From NCBI GenBank assembly GCA_965226645.1, contig CBDDDL010000001.1, positions 62,001-126,000 on the forward strand: a DNA stretch of 64,000 nucleotides, read 5' to 3'. The stretch is from Poriferisodalis sp965226645 (GTDB lineage: Bacteria; Actinomycetota; Acidimicrobiia; Acidimicrobiales; Poriferisodalaceae). How positions within the stretch are numbered: position 1 is the stretch's first letter; each line of letters begins with the position of its first letter. Below are positions 8,471 through 17,117 of the stretch, one piece after another. A program made the position numbers and the translations under genes. A model generated the notes under the pieces. It was given only the letters and a program-made list of their open reading frames with translations. It did no database searches and had not been told where the DNA came from.

Positions 8471-8818
8471 CTATTCGGGCAGGTGGGCTATGGCTTCTAT
8501 CTCTACTTCGGCACCGAGCGGCAGGGCTGCTACTCCTATGGCGCTTCTTGCTGGGCGGTGGTTGCCGAAGGCTTCTGCGTAGATCGAGTTGACCAGCGAA
8601 AAATTGCCGATGTCGGTCATGAAGACCAGGCACTTGACGACATCGTCGAGCGTCCCACCGGCCTCGGCGAGCGCCTCTTCGACATTGACGAGCACCTGGC
8701 GGGCCTGGGCTTCGACGCCGTCCACCAGAGCGCCGCCTTGCAGGCCGATCTGACCTGAGACGAACACGAAATCACCGGCTCGGTACCACTTCGAATAGTG
8801 AGCTATCGGTGCAGCCAT
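8471..8818 (-). CDS. RidA/YjgF-family deaminase
   Basis: The 115-residue protein has the family signature near its C-terminus (RSAIGVAALPLGAEVEIEAI), including the arginine that binds the substrate carboxylate. RidA proteins hydrolyse reactive enamine/imine intermediates released by PLP enzymes, although other subgroups of the family differ. It lies 24 bases downstream of the PPOX-fold gene on the same strand and may be co-transcribed with it. Confidence 0.85.
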   Translation of the reverse strand: MAAPIAHYSKWYRAGDFVFVSGQIGLQGGALVDGVEAQARQVLVNVEEALAEAGGTLDDVVKCLVFMTDIGNFSLVNSIYAEAFGNHRPARSAIGVAALPLGAEVEIEAIAHLPE

Positions 8819-8842
8819 CGCAATTTCTCCGTTCTGCGCCGA

Positions 8843-9310
8843 TCAGCTCTCCGAGATGCTGCCGGCGTTGGACGTGATGTGATCCAGCGTGATGAAGACC
8901 GCCAGGCGGCGCTGGTGAGCCATCACGCGGTCGTACTCGTCCCAGTCTTCGTGGGTGCCACCGGCTGAGCGGAACACCTCTCGCAGCAGCTCGGGGATGT
9001 CGGCGTCGGTGACACCGTCGGCGGGATCGTCGAGCCCGATCAGCTGCGCGCTGCCGTGAACGGCCACCCAATCCCAACGATGCCGGAACGCCACTGCTGC
9101 TCGGGGGTCTTCGCGGAGCAATCGAGCCTTGCGGGCTTTGCCCGCCACGACGCAGGCGACGCTGGTCTCGCCGGTCACAGGGTTGTCCATGACGCCGGCG
9201 TTGATGATCGACACGTGCGGGCTACCGCTCGCGTCGAGACAGATGAAGCTGCACAATCCGTCTTCGGTCGCGCTGAGGCGGCGGAGTTTGTCAATTGCTG
9301 ATTCAGCCAT
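8843..9310 (-). CDS. Pyridoxamine-phosphate-oxidase-fold (PPOX) protein
   Basis: A 155-residue split-barrel protein: SFICLDASGSPHVSIINAG, VVAGKARKARLLREDPRAAV and WVAVHGSAQL follow the pattern of PPOX-class proteins. In actinomycetes many of these bind F420 or FMN and reduce small molecules, and others bind haem. The sequence does not decide between cofactors. It starts at ATG, 12 bases after the stop of the molybdenum hydroxylase gene upstream. Confidence 0.7.
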   Translation of the reverse strand: MAESAIDKLRRLSATEDGLCSFICLDASGSPHVSIINAGVMDNPVTGETSVACVVAGKARKARLLREDPRAAVAFRHRWDWVAVHGSAQLIGLDDPADGVTDADIPELLREVFRSAGGTHEDWDEYDRVMAHQRRLAVFITLDHITSNAGSISES

Positions 9311-9322
9311 CGCCGGAGGACG

Positions 9323-11005
9323 CTAGCGCGGGCGGCCGGTTGGGAGGTGGGGCGGGGTTCCTTGGCTGAGCCAGGTGGCGGCTGCTACTGCGGCGAATAC
9401 TGACTCGCCGGCGGGGACTGGGGGGTGGGAGGACGGGGTGATGGTGACGTTGATGTTGGGGGTTTCCGCGGAGCGGGCTATTCCGAAGCTTCGGATGGTG
9501 AGGTCTTGGACTTCGCCGTGTTCGTCGACGGCGAGGGACTCGGAGGTGACCCAGCTCCAGGCCATGTGGACTGCGCCGACGACGTAGCTGCGCAGGGTTA
9601 CGGGGTCGAGGGGGTCGCCGGCGTCGATCTCGACATTGATCTGGTCTGGGCTGACTTCCGCTCTTGCAGTCGCGCCGAGTGGCGATGTCACTTTGGCGGT
9701 GGCAATGCTGGTGGTGGTGCTGGTGGTGGTGGTTGCGGTCGTGTTGCTGGTTCGCATGTGCTCTAGGGCGGCGGCCAGCATTTGGGCTTCGGCCCAGACG
9801 GCGGCGCGCAGAGCTAGGGAGGTGGGCGGGCCTGGTACGTCTACCTCTTCGATGGTTGCGGCGGGCAGCACTGTTCGCACGATGTCGACGGCGCCTGGTG
9901 TGCGGGCGATGCGGATGATGCCGGTGCCGTCGGCTCGGAGGCCGGCAGCGAGTGGGGGGCGCTTGGGGCCGCGGCGGACGGTGTCTTCGCGGGACCACAG
10001 GACTCGCACGGGACGGCCGAGCTCATTAGCGAGGCGGCGGGCCTCGTTGCCAACTCCGGAGGTGGCCTTGCCGCCGAAGGCTCCTCCGTTGGCGAGCGGA
10101 TCCGATGGCTCGGCGCCGGGTTCGCACCACGCGGCATCGGTTTCGAGATATCCGGGCTCGGTCCAGCACGTCGCCAAGCAGATGTCCCACTGTTCGCCGG
10201 GCGGTGGATTCGGCACGGCGATCGGCGGGACGGCTTCGAGCGTCGTGCGACGGCCTTGCACCTTGCCTGCTGATCGGAGCGCCTGCGTCAAGCTTTCCGC
10301 AACGAACCAGCCGTCACGGTCGCCGTCGCCGGCTGAGGCTGCTACCGCGAAGAGCGCGTCGTGAGGGGCACCGTCGGCGCCGAAGGCGAAGGCACCGAGC
10401 ACCGTCGCGGCGTCCGAATGCTGGGCGCCGCCGGTCTCGAGCTGTGCTCGCTCGGCCGCAGCAAATCGGTCGATGTCCGCGGCGTGGTCGGGCTGTTCGG
10501 CGGAGCTGCCCTCGACGCGTGCTGAGACGCGCTCCGCGGCCTCGCGGATGGTCTGCCATCCGGTGCAGCGGCAGAGGTGTGCGGCGAGGGCCTTGTCAAC
10601 GGTCGTGCGGTCGCCCAGATCAGCGCCTCGGCGTTCGTGGCCGACCAGCCGGCACACGATGCCGGGGGTGCAGAAACCGCACTGCGAGGCACCGCAGGCG
10701 ATAAACGCCTCGGACCAGCGCTGCTGCTCGTCGTGGCTCAGACCGGCGGCAGTGGTGATACTTCGACCCGCCACTCGGCGCGCCGGCGTCACGCACGCGA
10801 CACGCGGAGCATCGTCTACCAGCACCGTGCAGCAGCCGCATTGGCCTTGGGGGCTGCAGCCGTCCTTGACTGCCTCTATGCCCAGTCGATCGCGCAGTGC
10901 ACCCAGCAGCGTGTCGCCGTCGTCGGGTACTACGACGGAACGACCGTCGACCGTGAACTCGATGGTGGCGTTGGGTTCGGACCCCGCGGGGTCGGCTTCG
11001 GGCAG
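9323..11005 (-). CDS. Short fused [2Fe-2S]/molybdenum hydroxylase of the xanthine dehydrogenase family
   Basis: The N-terminal part is a CoxS-like iron-sulfur module: a plant-type cluster motif (CSPQGQCGCCTVLVDD) and a second cluster (CGASQCGFCTPGI, then HLCRCTGW). The rest resembles molybdopterin-binding subunits (GGAFGGKATSGVGNEARRLA). At about 560 residues it is much shorter than a complete enzyme, so large parts of the molybdenum domain are absent. The first canonical start (GTG 10825) lies after the first cluster motif; the frame is open back to about 11030 with only CTG candidates, and CTG 11005 is used here. Substrate unknown. Confidence 0.6.
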   Translation of the reverse strand: MPEADPAGSEPNATIEFTVDGRSVVVPDDGDTLLGALRDRLGIEAVKDGCSPQGQCGCCTVLVDDAPRVACVTPARRVAGRSITTAAGLSHDEQQRWSEAFIACGASQCGFCTPGIVCRLVGHERRGADLGDRTTVDKALAAHLCRCTGWQTIREAAERVSARVEGSSAEQPDHAADIDRFAAAERAQLETGGAQHSDAATVLGAFAFGADGAPHDALFAVAASAGDGDRDGWFVAESLTQALRSAGKVQGRRTTLEAVPPIAVPNPPPGEQWDICLATCWTEPGYLETDAAWCEPGAEPSDPLANGGAFGGKATSGVGNEARRLANELGRPVRVLWSREDTVRRGPKRPPLAAGLRADGTGIIRIARTPGAVDIVRTVLPAATIEEVDVPGPPTSLALRAAVWAEAQMLAAALEHMRTSNTTATTTTSTTTSIATAKVTSPLGATARAEVSPDQINVEIDAGDPLDPVTLRSYVVGAVHMAWSWVTSESLAVDEHGEVQDLTIRSFGIARSAETPNINVTITPSSHPPVPAGESVFAAVAAATWLSQGTPPHLPTGRPR

Positions 11006-11007
11006 GC

Positions 11008-11343
11008 TCAGCTGAAGGAGTTGCCGCAGCCGCAGGTGCGCTGTGCGTTCGGGTTATCGATCGCGAAGCCCGAGCCCATCAGCCCGTCGGTGAAGTCGAG
11101 CGTGGCGCCTTCAAGCAACTGCGCGCTCATCGGGTCGGACACGACCCTGATGTCTCCGTACGCCTTGGCCATGTCGTCAGACGCAACCTCGGAGTCGAAG
11201 AACATCTCGTAGCTAAAGCCTGAGCAGCCGCCAGGCCGCACGGCGACGCGCAGGGCCAGCTCGGTTACGCCCGCGGCCTCGGATTGCTCCTGGGCAATGA
11301 GCTCGTGAACCTTCTCAGTCGCAGTACCGGTCAGCGTGATCAC
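11008..11343 (-). CDS. erpA: Iron-sulfur cluster insertion protein, ErpA/HesB family
   Basis: An A-type carrier of 111 residues with the three conserved cysteines C40, C104 and C106 (GGCSGFSY and TCGCGNSFS). It hands [2Fe-2S] or [4Fe-4S] clusters to target enzymes. It sits directly upstream of the iron-sulfur molybdenum hydroxylase and diverges from mrp, another cluster carrier, so cluster delivery to the neighbour is plausible. The start is GTG. Confidence 0.88.
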   Translation of the reverse strand: MITLTGTATEKVHELIAQEQSEAAGVTELALRVAVRPGGCSGFSYEMFFDSEVASDDMAKAYGDIRVVSDPMSAQLLEGATLDFTDGLMGSGFAIDNPNAQRTCGCGNSFS

Positions 11344-11605
11344 AACAGCGTCTCCCGAATCAGCCCGACGTGGGCAAATGTTCCAGTACTGATGCTAGTG
11401 CGATAACGAGTCGGGCGGACAGCGCACCCCTGCGCGGCGGCACCACTTGCTTCCCGCTCTTGTTCGCTGCGCTCACGGGCCGCTCGGGCCACGGCCTCGC
11501 TGTCGATGTCGTTGAGCAGCCGCAGTTCCGCTCGGCCTCCGACGAGTTGCGCCCACAGGTCGTCGGCCCGTGGGCGCGCGCACGGCGGCGTTACCCTGCG
11601 GGAGC

Positions 11606-12787
11606 GTGAGCGTGCAGCCCAACGACGAGGCGATCATCGCCATCCTGCGCGGCGTCATGGATCCAGAGCTGGGCGACAACATCGTCGATCTCGGCATGGT
11701 GCGCAACGGCTACCGCGAGGGCTCCACCGCGCACGTCACTGTGGCGCTCACCACCGCAGGCTGTCCGCTTCGGGCCACCATCAAGCGCGATTGCGAATCG
11801 CGTGTCGGCGGGCTGCCGGGCATCGAGAAGGTTCGGCTGCATTGGGATGAGCTGAACGCTGCCGAGAAGGCCCGCGTGATGGAACGCGCCCGGCGCACCG
11901 CCCGCGACAACGCCGCGCCGAGCCAGGTGCCTGCAAGCACCCGAGTGCTCGCTGTTGCGTCTGGCAAGGGCGGCGTGGGCAAGTCATCAGTGACGGTGAA
12001 CCTCGCTGCAGCGCTCGCCGCTCGGGGCTTCGTTGTCGGCGTGCTGGATGCCGACATCTGGGGCTTCAGCGTCCCCCGGATGCTGGGCATGGAAGGCCAT
12101 CTCGCAGCTCGCCCACCGGGCGCGGGTGAAGAACGCGGCAAGATCCTGCCCGAAGAGCGGCCGACGGGCGCCGGCCGGCTGAAGGTCGTCTCGACCGGGC
12201 TGCTCGTAGAGACCGAGGGAACCGCGCTCATGTGGCGCGGTCTCATGCTGGCCAAGGCCGTCGAGCAATTCCTGCACGATGTCGACTGGGGCGAACTGGA
12301 CTACCTGCTCATTGACATGCCGCCGGGCACCGGCGACGTGCAGATGGCGCTGTCCCGGCTCCTGCCGCAGGCCGAGATGCTCGTAATCACGACGCCCGCG
12401 CTGAGCGCACAGAAGGTGGCCGTGCGAGTTGCCGACATGGCTCGTCGCAGCCACATGCCGATCGTGGGCGTCGTCGAGAACATGAGTGCGTTCACGACCC
12501 CCGACGGCCAACGCTTGGCTTTCTTCGGCGAAGGCGGCGGACAGCGGCTCGCTACCGAGCTGGATGTGCCGCTGTTGGGATCGATCCCGCTCGAGCCATC
12601 CGTGTCGGCCGGAAGCGATTCCGGCAAGCCGGTCACCGAGTCCGACAAATGCGGGGCGGCGGCGGCGGTGTTCGAGAACATCACCGAGCGTCTCGTGAGC
12701 GAGATCATGCCGCCGGTCGACATGGGCTCGTGCACCGCTCGGATGGAAGGCCCGATTACTGTCGCCCTGGGGCCTCGCCGGAGCTAG
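11606..12787 (+). CDS. mrp: Mrp/NBP35-family P-loop ATPase, iron-sulfur carrier
   Basis: Residues 1-90 form a DUF59/MIP18 domain (MDPELGDNIVDLGMV). The ATPase domain has the deviant Walker A GKGGVGKS at 120-127 and LLIDMPPGTGDVQ. The cluster-binding CxxC seen in many relatives is replaced (MSAFTTPDGQRLAFFGEGGG), as seems common in actinomycete Mrp. GTG 11606 and GTG 11612 are both possible starts, with GGGAG just before. The role in cluster assembly is by family. Confidence 0.85.
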   Translation: MSVQPNDEAIIAILRGVMDPELGDNIVDLGMVRNGYREGSTAHVTVALTTAGCPLRATIKRDCESRVGGLPGIEKVRLHWDELNAAEKARVMERARRTARDNAAPSQVPASTRVLAVASGKGGVGKSSVTVNLAAALAARGFVVGVLDADIWGFSVPRMLGMEGHLAARPPGAGEERGKILPEERPTGAGRLKVVSTGLLVETEGTALMWRGLMLAKAVEQFLHDVDWGELDYLLIDMPPGTGDVQMALSRLLPQAEMLVITTPALSAQKVAVRVADMARRSHMPIVGVVENMSAFTTPDGQRLAFFGEGGGQRLATELDVPLLGSIPLEPSVSAGSDSGKPVTESDKCGAAAAVFENITERLVSEIMPPVDMGSCTARMEGPITVALGPRRS

Positions 12788-12797
12788 CGATCGGCCC

Positions 12798-13646
12798 CTA
12801 CGGCGTTGAGCCGGGGGTTGGGGGGTTGGAAAGGGCTTCTGCGTAGCCGTCGTCGTCGGGCATCAGCGTTGCGATTGTTCCGTCGGGGTTGACGCGCAGG
12901 GCTGGGAGGATCTCGGGGATCTCGCCGAGATTGTCGGCCCATGCGAGCAGGCCGGCGACGGTGTCGACGTAGCGAAGCGGCTCGAGGTTCACCAGCGTCG
13001 GGAAGATCATCTTGAACTTGTCGTCGGCGTGCTGGGAGAACGCGTCGGTTGGGCGAATCCAGGTGCTCTCGACGGTCTCGGCGCCGTCGTGGAGCGGCTC
13101 TTGTTCGTCGGGGGCATGAGCCACGAAAAAGCGTGTGTCGAAGCGGCGGGTGGGACCGATCGGGGTTATCCAATGGCTGACGTATCGGAGCTCGTCGAGA
13201 TCCAGTACCAAACCCTCGTCGGCGCACATCTGGGCCAGTCGCAGGTCGCCGTCGTAGACGCTGCGACGCAGGCCGCTGAAGCGCTTGGCCCTGACCGGAT
13301 CGTCGAACGAGATGTGGCTGCTTCCACGGCGGGCCAGGAGCACGCCGGCCTCTTCGAAGCACTCGCGCACGGCGGCGACCCAGTAGGCGAGTCCGCCGTG
13401 GTCGACGTTCATTCGCTGCGAAGCGGTGGCATCGTCGAGTCCGATGCAAACCGCCTCGAGGCCAGGGTCCTCGCGGTCGATGGGGTCGACTGCGCCGCCG
13501 GGGAAGACGAACTGGCCAGGCACGAATTCGCTGCGCGGGTTGCGGCGCAGCATGAACACCTCGAGCCCGTCGCTGCCGTCTCGGACCAGCATCACTGTGG
13601 CCGCGGCACGCAGCGGTATCTCGGCGGGAGCAGGTGATTCGGACAC
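12798..13646 (-). CDS. Nudix hydrolase
   Basis: A 282-residue Nudix protein with a Nudix box split by a long insertion: PGGAVDPIDRE, then about 30 residues, then AAVRECFEEAGVLL. Such enzymes cleave nucleoside diphosphates linked to other groups; this longer subtype (compare NUDT19-like, CoA-directed proteins) is not specified by sequence. GTG 13646 is chosen because the frame upstream runs into the selA start on the other strand and loses family character. It converges with mrp. Confidence 0.8.
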   Translation of the reverse strand: MSESPAPAEIPLRAAATVMLVRDGSDGLEVFMLRRNPRSEFVPGQFVFPGGAVDPIDREDPGLEAVCIGLDDATASQRMNVDHGGLAYWVAAVRECFEEAGVLLARRGSSHISFDDPVRAKRFSGLRRSVYDGDLRLAQMCADEGLVLDLDELRYVSHWITPIGPTRRFDTRFFVAHAPDEQEPLHDGAETVESTWIRPTDAFSQHADDKFKMIFPTLVNLEPLRYVDTVAGLLAWADNLGEIPEILPALRVNPDGTIATLMPDDDGYAEALSNPPTPGSTP

Positions 13647-13766
13647 GGCAGCTCCAGTCGTGGGCGGGGCCGAGCGGACCTTATCTGCGAGGCAGTTGCG
13701 TCTCCGGCGCGCGATCGGCCCCTCACCTCGGCGTTCGTGCAGGAGCCCGCCGCTAGTGTCCGATCG

Positions 13767-15029
13767 ATGAGGCCGCCGTCGGTGAACGACTTGGCGCTGC
13801 GGATCGCGGAGGTGGGCTTGCCCCATCCGCTGCTGGTGATCGCCGCCCGGGCCGCAATCGCAGCGGGCGATCCAGACTCGGCCGTCGACGAAGCGCACCG
13901 GCTGCGCCGCAGCCTGCTCGGGCCAGCGATCAACGCGACCGGCGTACTCCTGCACACGAATCTCGGCCGAGCACCGCTCGGAAGCACAGATCTTGACGAC
14001 GGCCCGGCGCGGGCCAGCAATCTGGAATTCGATCTGGCGTCTGGGCGCCGGGGGTCTCGGGCCTCGCACGCTTCACTGCTCATCTCGACGCTGACCGGCG
14101 CCGAGGCGGCTCTCGTCGTGAACAACTGCGCCGCGGCAGTGACGCTGGTGCTGGCAGCACTCGCTCGCGATCGCGGCGTAGCGGTGTCACGAGGTGAGCT
14201 GGTGGAGATCGGAGGCGGCTTCCGCGTTCCTGACGTCATGGAGCAATCCGGCGCCCGGCTCGTCGAGGTGGGAACAACGAATCGGACTCGCGCCGCTGAC
14301 TATCGCGCCGCCGCCGAGCGGGACGACATCGCACTGTTGTTGAAGGTGCACCCCTCCAACTACAAGATCACCGGCTTCACCGAAGAAGCCTCAGTCGCCC
14401 AGCTGTCGAACATCGGGCCGCCGGTGGTCGTGGACCTCGGTTCGGGCTTGCTGGACGAACGGTGCCCGTGGCTGGGAACTCGACCCGATTGGCTTGCAGG
14501 CGAGCCCGGCGCTCGACAGACGCTGGCGGCCGGCGCGGCGCTCGTGATGTTCTCGGGCGACAAGCTGATGGGCGGTCCGCAGGCGGGGATCATCTGCGGC
14601 AACGCCGACCTCGTGGCGGATTGCGCTGCGCACCCGCTCATGCGGGCGTTCCGGCCCGGCTCACTGGTGCTGGGGGCACTGCAGTCGGTAGCACTGGCCT
14701 ACCTGCGCCGGGACGCCGACGCGATCCCGTTCTGGCGGATGGCCAGCGCGTCGACCAACGAGCTGATGGGACGGGCTACCGCACTCGGCGTCGGACGCCC
14801 ATCTGCCACGACGGCGCTGGCCGGCGCCGGCTCGTTGCCCGGTCAGGAGATCCCCTCTGCTGGCATCGAGCTCGATGGCGATCTCGCCGCTTCGCTGCGG
14901 GCATTCGACCCACCCGTCATCGCTCGCGTCAATGAGCACACCACCGTCGTCGACCTGCGAACCGTCGACCCCGCCGACGACCAGATCGTCGCCGAGGCAA
15001 TTCGGCAGTCGCTCACCCAGCGCAACTAG
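13767..15029 (+). CDS. selA: L-seryl-tRNA(Sec) selenium transferase
   Basis: The PLP enzyme converts Ser-tRNA(Sec) to Sec-tRNA(Sec) using selenophosphate. Over 420 residues the family landmarks are present: INATGVLLHTNLGRAPL, EFDLASGRRGSR, VVDLGSGLLDE and the PLP-lysine segment SGDKLMGGPQAG (Lys266). The ATG at 13767 is preferred over the frame opening at 13737. selB follows after 315 bases holding a hairpin, a tRNA-like element and a leader frame. selD is not in the window. Confidence 0.92.
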   Translation: MRPPSVNDLALRIAEVGLPHPLLVIAARAAIAAGDPDSAVDEAHRLRRSLLGPAINATGVLLHTNLGRAPLGSTDLDDGPARASNLEFDLASGRRGSRASHASLLISTLTGAEAALVVNNCAAAVTLVLAALARDRGVAVSRGELVEIGGGFRVPDVMEQSGARLVEVGTTNRTRAADYRAAAERDDIALLLKVHPSNYKITGFTEEASVAQLSNIGPPVVVDLGSGLLDERCPWLGTRPDWLAGEPGARQTLAAGAALVMFSGDKLMGGPQAGIICGNADLVADCAAHPLMRAFRPGSLVLGALQSVALAYLRRDADAIPFWRMASASTNELMGRATALGVGRPSATTALAGAGSLPGQEIPSAGIELDGDLAASLRAFDPPVIARVNEHTTVVDLRTVDPADDQIVAEAIRQSLTQRN

Positions 15030-15146
15030 CCAACGTCGTTACGCACTCGAGCAATTGCGGAGTTCCCTGCGGCCGACCGCTGGCGCACTGAGCTTCACAT
15101 GGGTCGAAAATCGATAGAAACACATCTCATTTTGCCTGCCAGCATG

Positions 15147-15180
15147 ACGAGAGCCGCACCCCGGAAGATGCGGCTCTCGT
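15147..15180 (+). terminator. Perfect 12-bp hairpin after selA
   Basis: ACGAGAGCCGCA pairs perfectly with TGCGGCTCTCGT around a 10-base loop. There is no T tract. It may end selA transcripts or set the 5' end of the tRNA-like element that begins at the next base. Confidence 0.55.
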
Positions 15181-15253
15181 GCGCCTAGCGCTGGTGCGCC
15201 GAGCTGGACTGATACCCCTACCTCGGACGGTTCGATTCCGTCTAGGTCCACCA
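15181..15253 (+). tRNA. tRNA-like element between selA and selB; identity unresolved
   Basis: The 3' half is unmistakably tRNA-like: T-stem GACGG, loop TTCGATT, CCGTC, acceptor strand TAGGTCC, then ACCA. A 5' acceptor strand GCGCCTA at 15181 pairs with one mismatch and one G-T. Two further stems can be drawn (GCGC/GCGC, and CCGAG/CTCGG around an 18-base loop), but the middle arm is abnormal and no UCA anticodon is present. The position suggests tRNA-Sec, yet the A discriminator and the missing long acceptor arm argue against it. It may be a degenerate tRNA or an unusual selC. Confidence 0.35.
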
Positions 15254-15301
15254 GCGACCTTGCGGCCGCGGCGTCACGCTACACAAGGAGATTCCGTCGC
15301 A

Positions 15302-15376
15302 ATGCCATTCGGCAGATCACGCTTCGGCGGGGCATGCTGGCGGTGTGCACATCATCGCCACCGCGGGGCATGTTGA
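15302..15376 (+). CDS. Possible leader peptide overlapping the selB start
   Basis: An ATG with a strong ribosome site (AAGGAG at 15285-15290) opens a 24-residue frame (MPFGRSRFGGACWRCA and further) that ends in TGA at 15374-15376, 30 bases inside selB in another frame. The selB GTG itself has only a weak site, so ribosomes finishing the leader could feed selB. It may instead be fortuitous. Confidence 0.35.
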   Translation: MPFGRSRFGGACWRCAHHRHRGAC

Positions 15377-17060
15377 TCATGGCAAGTCCACGCTGGTGCG
15401 GGCACTTACCGGCACCGATCCAGACCGGCTCGCCGAGGAGAAAGCACGCGGCCTGACGATCGACCTGGGGTTCGCGTTCTGCACGCTGGATTCGGGCCGG
15501 CAGATCAGCTTCATCGACGTCCCAGGCCACATCCGGTTCGTGAAGAACATGCTCGCGGGTGTCGGGGCAGTCGACGCGGCGCTGTTCGTGGTGGCCGCAC
15601 CCGAAGGCTGGAAGCCGCAGTCGGCCGAGCACCTGGCGATCCTCGGGCTGCTCGGCATCTCCAACGCCGTGGTGGCGCTCAGCCAGGTCGGCCTCGTCGA
15701 CGACGAGCTGGTCGAGCTGGCCGGGCTGGACATCGCCGACCACGCCGCCGGGACGTTCCTCGAACACTCGCCCGTCGTCGCGACCGATGCCATCGACGGC
15801 ACCGGTCTGGACGAGCTGCGCGCCGCGCTGGATGCGATGTGCGCTCAGGCACCTACCGCTACCGACCGGGACCGTCCCCGGCTGTGGATCGATAGATCGT
15901 TTGCCGCCACTGGCGCGGGCCGCATTGTGACCGGGACGTTGACCGGCGGCGCGATCGCGGTCGGTGACGAGCTGGAGACCGCTCCGGGCGGCCGCAGCGC
16001 GCGGGTGCGCGCCGTCCAAACGCAAGGCGCTGTCGTGGATCGCATCGGACCGGGTCACCGCGTCGCGCTGAACCTGACCGGTGCCGACGCAGAGAACCTG
16101 GGCCGCGGCGTCGCCGTCGTACGGCCCGGCCAGTGGCACCTTTCGGGGCGCATCGATGTCGAGCTGACTGCGCTGGACAACCTGGGCAGTGATGTGACTC
16201 GCCGGGGTGCGTACGCGCTCTACCTGGGATCGGGCGAATGGCCAGTCCGCCTTCGGGTGCTGGGTCCCGAGAGCATCTCGCCCGGCGAGACGGGCTACGC
16301 CCGGCTCCACCTGCCCGTGGGGCTGCCGCTCGTGCTCGGCGACCGCTTCGTGCTGCGCGACTTCGGTCGGAGCCAGACCGTCGGCGGCGGCACGGTCCTC
16401 GATGTGGATCCGCAGCTGCGAGCCTCGGTCGCCGTGCCCGATGCCCGACCCGAGCGCGTCCTGGCTGAGCGGGGCTGGGTCACCGTCGATCACTTCGAGC
16501 GACTGACCGGCGAGCGGTTCGAGCCTGTCCTGGGCGATTGGGTGGCACCAGCCGAGCTGGTGGACACGCTGCACGCAGATCTGCGGGCGCAGGTCGATCA
16601 GGCCGGTCCGCTGGGCCTCGACGTGGCTGTGCTGGACGAACGCCAGCGAATCGCCGTCGGCACGCTCGATGGAGTCGTCGTGGATGCCGGCCGAGCCCGC
16701 CGGGCGGATGCCGTCGACGTGCTGGCAGACCATCCGGTGATTGCCGAACTCGCGGCGTCGCCGTTCTCGCCGCCTGCGCCGACCGGGGTTTCCCGGCCGG
16801 AGCTGCTCGCGCTGGTCCAGCGCGGCGAAGTAGTCCACGCAGAGGGAATCTGGTTTGCCGCCTCAGCGATCGAATCGGCCTCTCAGCGCGTCGCCGAGAT
16901 GCTGGCAGCTCAACCCGACGGGGTCACCGTGGCAGAGATCCGCGAAGTGCTGGGGACGACGCGCAAGTACGCACTGCCGCTGGTGGGCCATCTGGATCGC
17001 ACCGGTGTGACGCGGCGACGGGGAGACCTGCGCATCGCAGGGCCCAGGCTGCCCGGCTGA
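15345..17060 (+). CDS. selB: Selenocysteine-specific translation elongation factor
   Basis: SelB delivers Sec-tRNA to UGA codons marked by a SECIS hairpin. The 571-residue protein has the GTPase domain with G1 GHVDHGKS (8-15) and DVPGH (58-62), the EF-Tu-like barrels, and C-terminal winged helices (VSRPELLALVQRGEVVHAEG and VTVAEIREVLGTTRKYALP). The G4 position, normally TKAD or NKxD, reads SQVG at 113-116, lacking the lysine and aspartate that recognise guanine. GTG 15345 opens directly onto the conserved HIIATAGHVDHG. Confidence 0.9.
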   Translation: MHIIATAGHVDHGKSTLVRALTGTDPDRLAEEKARGLTIDLGFAFCTLDSGRQISFIDVPGHIRFVKNMLAGVGAVDAALFVVAAPEGWKPQSAEHLAILGLLGISNAVVALSQVGLVDDELVELAGLDIADHAAGTFLEHSPVVATDAIDGTGLDELRAALDAMCAQAPTATDRDRPRLWIDRSFAATGAGRIVTGTLTGGAIAVGDELETAPGGRSARVRAVQTQGAVVDRIGPGHRVALNLTGADAENLGRGVAVVRPGQWHLSGRIDVELTALDNLGSDVTRRGAYALYLGSGEWPVRLRVLGPESISPGETGYARLHLPVGLPLVLGDRFVLRDFGRSQTVGGGTVLDVDPQLRASVAVPDARPERVLAERGWVTVDHFERLTGERFEPVLGDWVAPAELVDTLHADLRAQVDQAGPLGLDVAVLDERQRIAVGTLDGVVVDAGRARRADAVDVLADHPVIAELAASPFSPPAPTGVSRPELLALVQRGEVVHAEGIWFAASAIESASQRVAEMLAAQPDGVTVAEIREVLGTTRKYALPLVGHLDRTGVTRRRGDLRIAGPRLPG

Positions 17061-17117
17061 GCGCGCCGCTGCGGCTGATGCCGCGCCGTCGCAATGATTC
17101 GGGGTCGCTGAGTCGGG

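Noticed and set aside
11344..11605. A minus-strand frame with protein-like sequence (DDLWAQLVGGRAELRLLNDI) between erpA and mrp
   Set aside because: It has no start codon in a sensible place, runs under the mrp start and matches no family; treated as non-coding or a remnant.
14391..14641. Minus-strand frames under selA
   Set aside because: They are antisense shadows of conserved SelA coding, with no family features.
15149..15253. Canonical tRNA-Sec starting at GGAAGATG (15163)
   Set aside because: That start resembles the E. coli tRNA-Sec end, but it does not pair with the 3' acceptor strand and lies inside a perfect hairpin.
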